From assembly GCA_013298075.1 (NCBI GenBank), contig JAAFJG010000018.1:1-64000 (forward strand): DNA of 64,000 nucleotides, read 5' to 3'. This document shows positions 1 through 7,832 of this stretch, piece by piece (the stretch's first letter is position 1; each line of letters opens with the position of its first letter). The DNA comes from Cytophagales bacterium. GTDB taxonomy: Bacteria > Bacteroidota > Bacteroidia > Cytophagales > Microscillaceae. The notes under the pieces were generated by a model that saw only the letters and a program-made list of their open reading frames with translations, was not told where the DNA came from and did no database searches. Position numbers and translations under genes: made by a program.

Positions 1-134
1 ATATTATACAAGTTAATTTCTATTTTATTTGTTAAAAAAAAAGAATTTAACAACACTGACCCTAACCCTCCCCAGCTGTGAGGGAACTAAAAATAAGTTT
101 TTTTGAGTGGGTAATTTATTTTTTAGATGTTCCC
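1..134 (-). repeat. Partial copy of the ~300-bp MITE-like repeat (family A), cut by the window start
   Basis: This stretch is the reverse complement of one half of the 299-bp element at 34314-34612. It shares the CCCTAACCCTCCCCAG block, the GAGTGGG block and the terminal TTCCC. It ends at base 134 and is followed directly by TAA (135-137), the trinucleotide that flanks the complete copy on both sides. The other end lies outside the window, so the matching left-hand duplication cannot be checked. The element sits exactly at the TAA that begins the family D repeat. Confidence 0.7.
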
Positions 135-262
135 TAAATGGTAGCCAAAAATTGACAAAAATCATTAAAAATTCAAGAAAAAAGAAAAAAATCCGTATTA
201 ATCCGCTAAATCCGTGTTATCTGTGTGCTAAAATCTCTTTCATTTAAAAAATACTAATATAA
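135..262 (+). repeat. Family D intergenic repeat, uninterrupted copy
   Basis: A roughly 128-bp block begins TAAATGGTAGCCAAAAATTG and contains ATCCGCTAAATCCGTG near 201-216. The same block occurs at 34236-34660, where a 299-bp element interrupts it exactly after CCGCTAA. A more diverged reverse-oriented copy lies at 21815-21905. No reading frame is conserved. This copy serves as the empty-site reference for the family A insertion. Confidence 0.75.
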
Positions 263-267
263 AAATG

Positions 268-345
268 TTATCACCGCAAAAAATGGCTTAGTGATAAATA
301 AATAAACTAAATAACTTTGATAATGACATCTCTTTTTTCTTCTCC
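268..345. repeat. Short palindromic repeat with GCAAAAAAtGGCTTAGTGATAA core (copy 1)
   Basis: TTATCAC (268-274) and GTGATAA (291-297) form an inverted repeat around a CGCAAAAAATGGCTTA core and are followed by AAACTAAATAAC. A near-identical copy lies at 5895-5940 between the two Rpn genes. The two copies share the arms, the core and the trailing ACTAAATAAC. Confidence 0.5.
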
Positions 346-382
346 TTGGTCTGTGTGCCACAGACCAAGGAGAAGAAAAAAG
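332..382. repeat. Perfect 24-bp hairpin of the GGTCTGTG-TGC-CACAGACC family (copy 1)
   Basis: Bases 332-355 pair perfectly with 359-382 around a TGC loop. The inner GGTCTGTGTGCCACAGACC is found again at 35423-35441 and, with changes, at 16876-16893 and 35483-35502. There is no upstream gene on the plus strand in the window for it to terminate. It may be a mobile palindrome rather than a simple terminator. Confidence 0.65.
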
Positions 383-477
383 CGAATAAAAATAAAATTA
401 GTTGTAAAATCCACGATTTTTTTAATTTCGTGGATTTTATTTTTTTGTATTAAAATATAAATTTTTTTTGAAAATTA

Positions 478-509
478 TTTGATGTTTTGAATTATTTTAT
501 TTATCTTTG
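478..509 (+). promoter_or_regulatory. Bacteroidetes-type promoter of the DUF6794 gene
   Basis: TTTG at 478-481 and TATCTTTG at 502-509 fit the Bacteroidetes -33/-7 pair with a 20-bp spacer. Transcription would start near 515, about 40 nt before the ATG at 557. Confidence 0.6.
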
Positions 510-556
510 TATGGTGGGATATACGAGTTCGTATATTTACATACTACGACAATATT

Positions 557-1672
557 ATGAGAAAACTACTACAAATATTGATAATAACAATCACTACCTC
601 AGTTAATTTGCTCGGACAGAATAAACTTCCAAAAAATTTAAAACAAGCAGTACGATATTTAGAAAAAAATTGTTCAGAAGTTCTAAAAAATAAAATTAAG
701 ACTATTCACGAAGATAGTCTTATTTATGCTACTTATCCATTTGCCAAAAATGAACCATACAAAAGCTATAAAACAATATTTTACTGGACAAGTAGCGAAA
801 ATGGTAATCCAAGAATTATAAAATATTTAGAAAGTAAGAAAATTTTTGATTCCCATTCTGAAGTATTATTATATGCTTTTCGACAAAACTTGCTGCACGG
901 AAAAATTAACGAAAAAAAAATACTTGATAAGTTTCTCGAAGTGCAAAGAAAATTACAAGAAAAGGACAAAATAAAATATGTAACTGACACAATAAATCAT
1001 ACCTATATTCCTAAAAATTTGGAAGATTGTTTTAGTCAAATAAATTCATTTTGGAATGATAGTACAAAAATACAAGTGAAAAATTGGAAAGAAAAAGAAT
1101 TTATAGGAAAATCGCATGTGGGATTTGGAAGGTGGATGAGAAATAATTGGAGAATTTGGGGTGGTTCTCGACTTTCAAAATACTTCAATGATTTAGAAAT
1201 TTATCACCCAGATGATATGTCAGGAATTATTTTAGTTAGTTATCATAGACATTTGAATAACAAAGAAATTAAATTGGAAGAACAAGTAAAATACTATCAA
1301 GATTATTGCAAAAATTCTAAAAAAGAAAATTTGGATAGAAAGCAAGAAAAATTTTCGAGATATAAAATTGGAGATACACTCGAATTCAAGTATCGCCAAG
1401 GATATGTAAGTAAAAAACAGGAAGATAAAAATGATGATAATACTTGTATTGCTAAAGGAATTGTAACAGAACGCAATCACAAGAATTATTTAATTAAAGT
1501 CAAAATTATTGAAGCCTGTGATAAAAAAGGAATTATTTACTATGACAATAAGGGAAGTAGAATTTATGACCCAAAAACTAAACATTGGAGCAATCCTGCT
1601 AAACGAATAATAAAAAAAGTAAAGAAAAATAATGAACAATGGTTTGAATGTAATGATTGGGAAGAATTATAA
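557..1672 (+). CDS. Secreted DUF6794-type protein of unknown function
   Basis: The 371-residue protein starts with a hydrophobic signal-like segment (residues 2-20, ending ...LLGQ). Residues about 151-245 resemble the DUF6794 family known from Bacteroidetes, with the stretches GFGRWMRNNW, SRLSKYF and YHPDDMSGIIL. Residues about 24-110 look like a diverged first copy of the same fold: a similar LPKNL opening, and ...LLYAFRQNLLHGK in place of ...ILVSYHRHLNNK. The last 110 residues are basic and unrecognised. Its own promoter lies just upstream, and the next gene starts more than 200 bp away, so it is probably transcribed alone. No enzymatic motif is visible. The family name is from memory of its conserved motifs, and the function is unknown. 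Confidence 0.65.
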   Translation: MRKLLQILIITITTSVNLLGQNKLPKNLKQAVRYLEKNCSEVLKNKIKTIHEDSLIYATYPFAKNEPYKSYKTIFYWTSSENGNPRIIKYLESKKIFDSHSEVLLYAFRQNLLHGKINEKKILDKFLEVQRKLQEKDKIKYVTDTINHTYIPKNLEDCFSQINSFWNDSTKIQVKNWKEKEFIGKSHVGFGRWMRNNWRIWGGSRLSKYFNDLEIYHPDDMSGIILVSYHRHLNNKEIKLEEQVKYYQDYCKNSKKENLDRKQEKFSRYKIGDTLEFKYRQGYVSKKQEDKNDDNTCIAKGIVTERNHKNYLIKVKIIEACDKKGIIYYDNKGSRIYDPKTKHWSNPAKRIIKKVKKNNEQWFECNDWEEL

Positions 1673-1886
1673 TAACAAAAAATACTATGAATAATATTTG
1701 TCAAAAGTATAAAATAGAAAAAGTATTATTGCTAACATTATTTTGATGTAATGAAAGCAGAAATGCTAAATTGAATATTTATATTCCTAATTTTCTACTA
1801 TTTCAAAATCTCAAAAATAAATCATAAAACAAAAACTTTTCTATCAAAAATGGCGTTCTAATTTTATACATTTATCCAAATATTTT

Positions 1887-3101
1887 ATGTTTACAGGTTT
1901 TTTTTATTTTCTTAGACAACATCAACTCAAAGTAACTTTGAGAGAACATCTTACTTTATTAGAAGCGTTGGATAAAGAAGTGATTCGATATAGTGTTGAT
2001 GATTTTTATGCGTTGAGTAGAGCAGTTTATGTCAAGCACGAAAAGGATTTAGATAGATTTGATATATTATTTGGTAATTTTTTTCAGCATTTAGACCAAA
2101 TTCCTGTCGATAAAATCTTTGAAATTCCTGCAGAATGGCTCAAAAAATCAGACCAAGAAAAAACATTTACAGAAGAAGAAAAACAAGCCATTGAAGCAAT
2201 GGGCGGTTTGGAAGCACTTTTGAAAAGATTAGAAGAATTATTAAATGAACAAAAAGAAAAACACGAAGGAGGCAATAAATGGATAGGAACACAAGGAACA
2301 TCACCTTTTGGAAACAATGGCTATAACCCTGAAGGAATTAGATTTGGAGAAAATGGAAAACAAGGAAAAGCGGTTAAAGTTTGGAACAAAAGACTATATC
2401 AAAACCTAAAAGATGACGTAGAATTGGATACAAGAACGATGAAAATGGCACTCAAAAGATTACGAATTTTGACCAGAGATGGAAAAGATGAAGAATTAGA
2501 TTTGCCTAAAACTATCGAAAAAACATCTGAAAATGCAGGTTTTTTGGATATAAAAATGCGTTCAAAATTGAAAAATAACGTAAAAATTTTAATGTTATTT
2601 GATATTGGCGGCTCGATGGATACGTATATTAGAAATTGTGAGCAACTTTTTTCGGCTGCCAAATATGAATTTAAACATTTAGAATATTTTTATTTTCATA
2701 ATTGTTTGTACGAATATGTTTGGAAAGATAACCAAAGAAGGCACGACGAAAGAATATTAACCACTGATATTTTACACAAATATAACAAAGATTATAAAGT
2801 GATTTTTGTGGGTGATGCGTCTATGGCTCCGTATGAAATCACACACGCAGGCGGAAGCGTGGAGCATACAAATAAAGAAGCAGGAATTACTTGGTTAAAC
2901 CGAATCAAAGAGCAATTTCCGCATACAATTTGGCTCAATCCTACTTTGCCTGACTATTGGGATTATACTCATTCTATAAAAATAATCAATGAATTTACAG
3001 AAAATCGTATGTTTCCATTGACGATTGATGGATTGACGCAAGCAATGAAAGCATTGAAAGATTCGAAGAAAAAATTTATCAATCCATTGGATAAAAAATA
3101 A
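1887..3101 (+). CDS. VWA domain protein, CoxE-like
   Basis: The protein has 404 residues. The N-terminal half (about 1-220) resembles the helical part of CoxE-like proteins, and the C-terminal half is a von Willebrand factor A domain. The metal-site motif reads D-I-G-G-S at residues 239-243, a DxSxS variant with Gly at the middle position. There is no signal peptide, so it should be cytosolic. Proteins of this family normally work with a MoxR-type AAA+ ATPase to insert metals or remodel complexes, but no MoxR gene is adjacent here. The upstream gap of about 210 bp holds no other gene. The family assignment is good, but the partner and substrate are unknown. Confidence 0.85.
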   Translation: MFTGFFYFLRQHQLKVTLREHLTLLEALDKEVIRYSVDDFYALSRAVYVKHEKDLDRFDILFGNFFQHLDQIPVDKIFEIPAEWLKKSDQEKTFTEEEKQAIEAMGGLEALLKRLEELLNEQKEKHEGGNKWIGTQGTSPFGNNGYNPEGIRFGENGKQGKAVKVWNKRLYQNLKDDVELDTRTMKMALKRLRILTRDGKDEELDLPKTIEKTSENAGFLDIKMRSKLKNNVKILMLFDIGGSMDTYIRNCEQLFSAAKYEFKHLEYFYFHNCLYEYVWKDNQRRHDERILTTDILHKYNKDYKVIFVGDASMAPYEITHAGGSVEHTNKEAGITWLNRIKEQFPHTIWLNPTLPDYWDYTHSIKIINEFTENRMFPLTIDGLTQAMKALKDSKKKFINPLDKK

Positions 3102-3112
3102 AATTTGAAAAT

Positions 3113-4591
3113 TTATAAAAATAAATTCAATCCAAAAAATAATAAAATTAAAATAAAACCGAAGAGAAAATTGATGAAATAGTGATATTTTATGACAATT
3201 TTTTCTTCTGTCATTTGATTTTTAATAAATAATAAATAAGGAATTTTGAGGTAATAAAACAACGCAAAACCTGTATTTAAAACACCTATAACCAATAAAA
3301 CCAATAACATAAAAATTTTGGTTTGTGTATAAGATTGCCACAAAGCCGAAAAGAAAAATAGTTTAGCATTGAAACCCGAAGTTGGTGGCAAACCATTCAA
3401 AGTAAGTAAAAAAACTAAGAAAATAACACCAAATCCAACATTCCATCTGCCTATTCCTTTTAAATATTTCATATCAAAAGTACCAAACTTTTGGAAATAA
3501 TTTTCTGCTAACCAAAATGCTCCAAAAGTTCCCAAACTATAAACCACCGCATAATATAAAAAGAAATTCCCCGCTAAATGTACGCCTACAATCGCAGGAA
3601 TGAGCATAAAACTCGCATGAGCAATCGAAGAATAAGCCAACATTCGCTTAATATTGGTTTGTTTGAATGCACCAAAATTTCCCAAAGTCATTGTTAAAAT
3701 GGCTATTACACTCAATAAAACTTGCCAAGTTGGAAGCCAAAAAGTAGGCACAAGACTTGAGAAAAATATCAAAATCCAAGCACCTGCAATTTTTGGTGCA
3801 GTCGATAAAAAAGCAACCAAAGGCGAATTTCCTGCTTCATATACATCAGGAGTCCAAAAATGAAAAGGCAAAGAAGATATTTTAAAAAATAAACTACCAC
3901 AAGTTAGAAAAAATGCCATCAACCACAAAGGACTTTTCACTGCATTAAAATTAGCACTAATTATGGCAGGATTCATATCCAAACTTCCTGTCAATCCATA
4001 CAACAAAGACATACCGTATAACGTAATTCCTGTCGTAAACGCTCCAAACAGCAAATATTTGATACTTGCTTCTGCATTTTGTTTTTTGAAAGGCAGTGCA
4101 ACCAATATATAACTCACCAAAGAAACTACTTCTAAACTCAAATAAATCGCTAATAAATTTTGGGACATAACCAAAATATATAGCCCTAATTCGATGGTTA
4201 GAATAAATAATATCCACTCCGAAAATGGAAAATTCTTTTCTTTATAAGTAGAGGAAAAAGCCAAAAAAATAAAAGTAAGTAGCCCAATAATTGCCAATAT
4301 TATTTTTAATTGGAGATTAAAACTATTCAAAACTAACATTTCTTCGAATAAATTTTGTCCTTTTGGGCTGATATTTTTTAAAGTAATCCATAATTGAAAA
4401 ATACTCAAAAGCATTGTTAAAATACCAATAGAAATACCCCAATTTTTGTGTGCAGAAGTGGGTTTTAGTTCTATTAGAATTAAAAAAAATATACCTATCA
4501 ACAAACAATATTCACCTCCTAAATAAGAAAATGAATTGAAAAGATTGTTTAATTGATAAGATAAATTCTCGACTAAATGCTTTGAAAACAT
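3113..4591 (-). CDS. nuoN: NADH-quinone oxidoreductase subunit N
   Basis: This membrane subunit of respiratory complex I belongs to the antiporter-like family and takes part in proton translocation. The sequence is almost entirely hydrophobic, with about a dozen membrane segments, and has the typical ...FHFWTPDVYEAG... stretch in the antiporter core. The start is placed at the ATG at 4591 (MFSKHLVEN), giving 492 residues. The longer frame reaching 4639 would begin upstream of the promoter at 4610-4617. The gene ends 12 bp from the VWA gene stop, tail to tail. NuoN usually ends a nuoA-N operon, but here the preceding gene on the same strand is an Rpn nuclease and no other nuo gene is in the window. 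It is intact, so it probably works with subunits encoded elsewhere. Confidence 0.93.
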   Translation of the reverse strand: MFSKHLVENLSYQLNNLFNSFSYLGGEYCLLIGIFFLILIELKPTSAHKNWGISIGILTMLLSIFQLWITLKNISPKGQNLFEEMLVLNSFNLQLKIILAIIGLLTFIFLAFSSTYKEKNFPFSEWILFILTIELGLYILVMSQNLLAIYLSLEVVSLVSYILVALPFKKQNAEASIKYLLFGAFTTGITLYGMSLLYGLTGSLDMNPAIISANFNAVKSPLWLMAFFLTCGSLFFKISSLPFHFWTPDVYEAGNSPLVAFLSTAPKIAGAWILIFFSSLVPTFWLPTWQVLLSVIAILTMTLGNFGAFKQTNIKRMLAYSSIAHASFMLIPAIVGVHLAGNFFLYYAVVYSLGTFGAFWLAENYFQKFGTFDMKYLKGIGRWNVGFGVIFLVFLLTLNGLPPTSGFNAKLFFFSALWQSYTQTKIFMLLVLLVIGVLNTGFALFYYLKIPYLLFIKNQMTEEKIVIKYHYFINFLFGFILILLFFGLNLFL

Positions 4592-4609
4592 ATTTTTTAA
4601 TTTTTTTTG

Positions 4610-4617
4610 CAAAAATA
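4610..4617 (-). promoter_or_regulatory. -7 promoter element of nuoN
   Basis: On the minus strand this reads TATTTTTG (TAnnTTTG). Transcription would start near 4603, about a dozen bases before the ATG at 4591, which decides the nuoN start. The -33 match is weak. Confidence 0.5.
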
Positions 4618-4870
4618 CAAATAAAATTTTTAATTGCAATTTTTTCTTTTTTTTTAGATTTATTGAAGGTATCTAAATGTAACAATTTGGTATAAAAGTA
4701 GGATTTTGATAAAAATTATATCAAAATTATATTTTAAGTAGATAGGAGAAAGGTAACAAAAATTGGAATTTTATGACTATTGTATATTTATTTATTTATT
4801 TTTAAGTAAAACTTTATAGTTTACGTATTTTTACTTTATAAATTTGATAATTGACCAATCAAAATCAAAA

Positions 4871-4908
4871 AAGTAGAGTTACTTCGTATATTTTCAAGTA
4901 ACTCTATT
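4871..4908 (-). terminator. Terminator of the first Rpn gene
   Basis: TAGAGTTACTT (4874-4884) pairs with AAGTAACTCTA (4896-4906). A T-rich run follows on the minus strand. The same hairpin with one G-U change follows the second Rpn gene, so it was duplicated together with the gene. Confidence 0.75.
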
Positions 4909-4918
4909 AAAATAATTT

Positions 4919-5791
4919 TTATTTGCTTTTGATAACTTTTTTGACATATTCAATACTTACATCAAAAAAATCAGCCAACTCTACAATGGTCATTCCTTTT
5001 GAATGTCCTTTTAAGATGTTATTATTTTTTTCTTCTGCTTTGCCTTTTATTCCACCAACTAATTCGCCTTCTTGATAACGAAGGTCTTTTGTAATATCAA
5101 ATGTAATATCCATATTTTTGAGTATTTGAGTAATTGTATTTTGTAAACCACGTAATTGACTCATCACATCTATCTGACGTAGATATTTTTGTTGTTCAAT
5201 CGTATTTTTATAACGTTGATTGGTGTCAGTTATTGTAATGATTTGCTGTAAAATATTTCTTACTGCTGTCTCTGGTTTGTCTTGTCCAAAACCAGCCAAA
5301 ATCCCTAAAATCACAAACTCTGGAATATCTGATTTCACAAATTCTAAATAATTTTTATCGCGAATATTTATGATTTCAAACCTATGTTCAAAATTTTCGT
5401 GTCGAGTATAATTAACCATAGTCATGGGTTCATCACCTATATAAATCACGTATTGTTTAACAGTTAAATCGTATTTAGTGTACAAAATACCATAATATTC
5501 TCCCATTCGAGCATTCATTCTTGTTTCATTTTTCGTCTGAAATTCTATTTGTAATAAATAGTCTTCTGCTCCGTGATGACCTTTTATTTTTTTCAAAAAA
5601 TCAACTTCTCTTTTCATTGTTGTTTGAATTTGTGGATCAACATCTATCATATCATTGGGTTGAATGTTGAGGTTGAAAAGGTTATCAATAAATGGCAAAG
5701 TACATTCTACCATATTTTCTTTGATAATTTTATCAAATTTATTGCTTTTATCAATCGGGTCTTGTTGATTTTTTCGTTGTTTATTTGACAT
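4919..5791 (-). CDS. Rpn family recombination-promoting nuclease / putative transposase (copy 1)
   Basis: The 290-residue protein belongs to the PD-(D/E)XK superfamily. The conserved region around residues 60-125 contains EVDFLKK followed by YLLQIEFQTKNETRMNARMGEYYG, the family's nuclease core with a QIEFQ strand. The C-terminal 25 residues (MTIVELADFFDVSIEYVKKVI) resemble a helix-turn-helix. Rpn proteins have been linked to DNA cleavage, recombination and phage defence. Some family members carry an intragenic start making a small inhibitory C-terminal protein. An internal Met (about residue 212, MSQLRGLQN) could be such a start, but this is inference. A nearly identical copy lies at 6790-7722, and this copy lacks the GEAR repeats found there. 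Confidence 0.85.
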   Translation of the reverse strand: MSNKQRKNQQDPIDKSNKFDKIIKENMVECTLPFIDNLFNLNIQPNDMIDVDPQIQTTMKREVDFLKKIKGHHGAEDYLLQIEFQTKNETRMNARMGEYYGILYTKYDLTVKQYVIYIGDEPMTMVNYTRHENFEHRFEIINIRDKNYLEFVKSDIPEFVILGILAGFGQDKPETAVRNILQQIITITDTNQRYKNTIEQQKYLRQIDVMSQLRGLQNTITQILKNMDITFDITKDLRYQEGELVGGIKGKAEEKNNNILKGHSKGMTIVELADFFDVSIEYVKKVIKSK

Positions 5792-6063
5792 ATTTTTTAT
5801 TATTTTTTTCTATCCAAATACAAATTTTTAAATTAGTATCGGAAAAAGTAATAATGTAAACTTTTTATTTTATTTATTTTTGGGGTATAAAAATGCTATC
5901 ATTGCAAAAAACGGCTTAGTGATAAAACAAACTAAATAACTAAAAAATACAATAATTTTAATTTTATATTTACTTTTTTTTGTTTACATTATTTAAAATT
6001 AGTACTTATCTAAATATTTATCTTTTATTTTTGAAAATATATACACATATAAAGTGAGATTTC
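5792..6063. repeat. Intergenic region with palindromic repeat (copy 2) inside a larger inverted repeat
   Basis: This gap between the first Rpn gene and the membrane protein holds TATCATTGCAAAAAACGGC followed by TTAGTGATAAA (about 5897-5926) and ACTAAATAAC, matching the repeat at 268-345. It is enclosed by AATAATGTAAAC (5849-5860) and its complement GTTTACATTATT (5981-5992). No gene is seen. Confidence 0.45.
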
Positions 6064-6705
6064 TTATGTGTAACATTCCTCTAATTCCTCAATAAACCTT
6101 GTTAAAATTTTTTCAACTTCTTTTTTATTAAATGTTTTATGATTTCGTCTTGACTTTACATAATTTTCTATTGTCATTTTTTCAACTATTTGTTTAATTG
6201 TTATTAATTCAATTTCGTTACTAATTCTGGCAGCAAACAAAATTCCAATGATTGAAAATGCCAATATAAATAATCCAAGTTGTGAATTGAAGAATTGTAC
6301 GACGAAAGAAATAAAAAACAAAATTAAGAACATTATTAGTACAAAAAGAGATGGTTGTAATAAATTTAGTTCAAAACCTAAATGGGTTTCTAATTTTTTA
6401 ATTCTTGATTTTCTACTATGTTGAGGCAAAAGATTAATCAGTGAAAAATTTGTCGAAATTATTTTACTATCGATTTGAAATGTTGATGAAATAGCATTAC
6501 GAAGTTTATAAAATGCTTGTTGGCTCGTACAATCATCAACACTATCGAGTTGAATTTTGTTGATAATATGGTTATAAAGTTGTTCTGAATTTGTGATATA
6601 AAATAATTCATCAGCAATAAATCTAATATCAAATGATTTTTCAATTTTTATAAGCAAATCTTCAATACCCTCTGGGTCAATATTTTTAAGTTCGTATTTT
6701 GTCAT
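6064..6705 (-). CDS. Membrane protein of unknown function between the Rpn copies
   Basis: The start is taken at the ATG at 6705 (MTKYELKNIDPEG), giving 213 residues. A longer frame to 6738 exists but begins in an AT-rich run. Residues 1-115 are soluble and mixed in charge. Two close hydrophobic segments follow (about 121-144 and 148-166, LFVLIMFLILFFISFVVQFF and LGLFILAFSIIGILFAA), then a charged C-terminal tail of about 45 residues. I do not recognise the family. It is co-oriented with, and flanked by, the two Rpn genes, and the Rpn2 terminator lies just upstream, so it is probably transcribed separately. It may be cargo trapped by the duplication. Confidence 0.6.
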   Translation of the reverse strand: MTKYELKNIDPEGIEDLLIKIEKSFDIRFIADELFYITNSEQLYNHIINKIQLDSVDDCTSQQAFYKLRNAISSTFQIDSKIISTNFSLINLLPQHSRKSRIKKLETHLGFELNLLQPSLFVLIMFLILFFISFVVQFFNSQLGLFILAFSIIGILFAARISNEIELITIKQIVEKMTIENYVKSRRNHKTFNKKEVEKILTRFIEELEECYT

Positions 6706-6740
6706 AGTATTATTATTTTTATTAAAATTTAAAATCAAAA

Positions 6741-6780
6741 AAAATAGAGTTACTTATTATATTTTTAAGCAACTCTATTC
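6741..6780 (-). terminator. Terminator of the second Rpn gene
   Basis: TAGAGTTACTT (6745-6755) pairs with AAGCAACTCTA (6767-6777) with one G-U pair in the minus-strand RNA. A poly-U stretch follows. It is the duplicate of the hairpin at 4871-4908. Confidence 0.7.
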
Positions 6781-6789
6781 AAACAATTT

Positions 6790-7722
6790 TTATTTACTTT
6801 TGATAACTTTTTTGACATATTCAATGCTTACATCAAAAAAATCAGCCAACTCTATAATAGTCATTCCTTTTGAATGTCCTTTTAAGATATTTTTGTTTCT
6901 TTCTTTTGCTTCGCCTTTTGCTTCGCCTTCTGCTTTGCCTCTTGCTTCGCCTCTTGCTTCACCTCTTGCTTCGCCTCTTGCTTCGCCGATTAATTCGCCT
7001 TCTTGATAACGAAGGTCTTTTGTAATATCAAATGTAATATCCATATTTTTGAGTATTTGAGTAATTGTATTTTGTAAACCACGTAATTGACTCATCACAT
7101 CTATCTGACGTAGATATTTTTGTTGTTCAATCGTATTTTTATAACGTTGATTGGTGTCAGTTATTGTAATGATTTGCTGTAAAATATTTCTTACTGCTGT
7201 CTCTGGTTTGTCTTGTCCAAAACCAGCCAAAATCCCTAAAATCACAAACTCTGGAATATCTGATTTCACAAATTCTAAATAATTTTTATCGCGAATATTT
7301 ATGATTTCAAACCTATGTTCAAAATTTTCGTGTCGAGTATAATTAACCATAGTCATGGGTTCATCACCTATATAAATCACGTATTGTTTAACAGTTAAAT
7401 CGTATTTAGTGTACAAAATACCATAATATTCTCCCATTCGAGCATTCATTCTTGTTTCATTTTTCGTCTGAAATTCTATTTGTAATAAATAGTCTTTTGC
7501 TCCGTTATGACCTTTTATTTTTTTCAAAAAATCAACTTCTCTTTTCATTGTTGTTTGAATTTGTGGATCAACATCTACCATATCATTGGGTTGAATATTG
7601 AGGTTGAAAAGGCTATCAATAAATGGTAAAGTACATTCTACCATATTTTCTTTGATAATTTTATCAAATTTATTGCTTTTATCAATCGGGTCTTGTTGAT
7701 TTTTTTGTTGTTTATTTGACAT
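6790..7722 (-). CDS. Rpn family recombination-promoting nuclease / putative transposase (copy 2, with GEAR repeats)
   Basis: This 310-residue protein starts at the ATG at 7722 (MSNKQQKN), the position matching copy 1. The longer frame to 7761 is not conserved in copy 1. Apart from a handful of substitutions (for example N/S, I/V, HH/HN, E/K) it is identical to copy 1 through the nuclease core and the C-terminal helix-turn-helix-like end. The linker between them is expanded by seven 12-bp tandem repeats encoding GEAR/GEAK units. Near-identity at DNA level over about 0.95 kb, including the terminator, indicates a recent duplication or gene conversion. Confidence 0.85.
   Translation of the reverse strand: MSNKQQKNQQDPIDKSNKFDKIIKENMVECTLPFIDSLFNLNIQPNDMVDVDPQIQTTMKREVDFLKKIKGHNGAKDYLLQIEFQTKNETRMNARMGEYYGILYTKYDLTVKQYVIYIGDEPMTMVNYTRHENFEHRFEIINIRDKNYLEFVKSDIPEFVILGILAGFGQDKPETAVRNILQQIITITDTNQRYKNTIEQQKYLRQIDVMSQLRGLQNTITQILKNMDITFDITKDLRYQEGELIGEARGEARGEARGEARGKAEGEAKGEAKERNKNILKGHSKGMTIIELADFFDVSIEYVKKVIKSK
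6903..6986 (-). repeat. Seven 12-bp tandem repeats inside the second Rpn gene
   Basis: Units of the form CTCTTGCTTCGC are repeated seven times in register and encode a GEAR/GEAK linker. Copy 1 at 4919-5791 has only a short, non-repeated linker at this place. Such repeats gain and lose units by slippage without shifting the frame. Confidence 0.85.
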
Positions 7723-7832
7723 ATTTTTTTTATTTTTTTTATTTTTTCTATCCAAATACAAATTTCGAAATCATACCATTTTTCAAAACAATATTTCTAA
7801 TCATAATCCTTTAAAAATGATAGATTTTATTT

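Noticed and set aside
6800-7006. 68-codon plus-strand ORF rich in ASPLASPL
   Set aside because: It is the antisense reading of the 12-bp GEAR repeats of the Rpn gene, and the low-complexity pattern follows from the repeat.
4919-7765. The two Rpn genes as ends of a composite transposon
   Set aside because: They are direct copies without terminal inverted repeats or target duplications that I can find. A simple segmental duplication explains them equally well.
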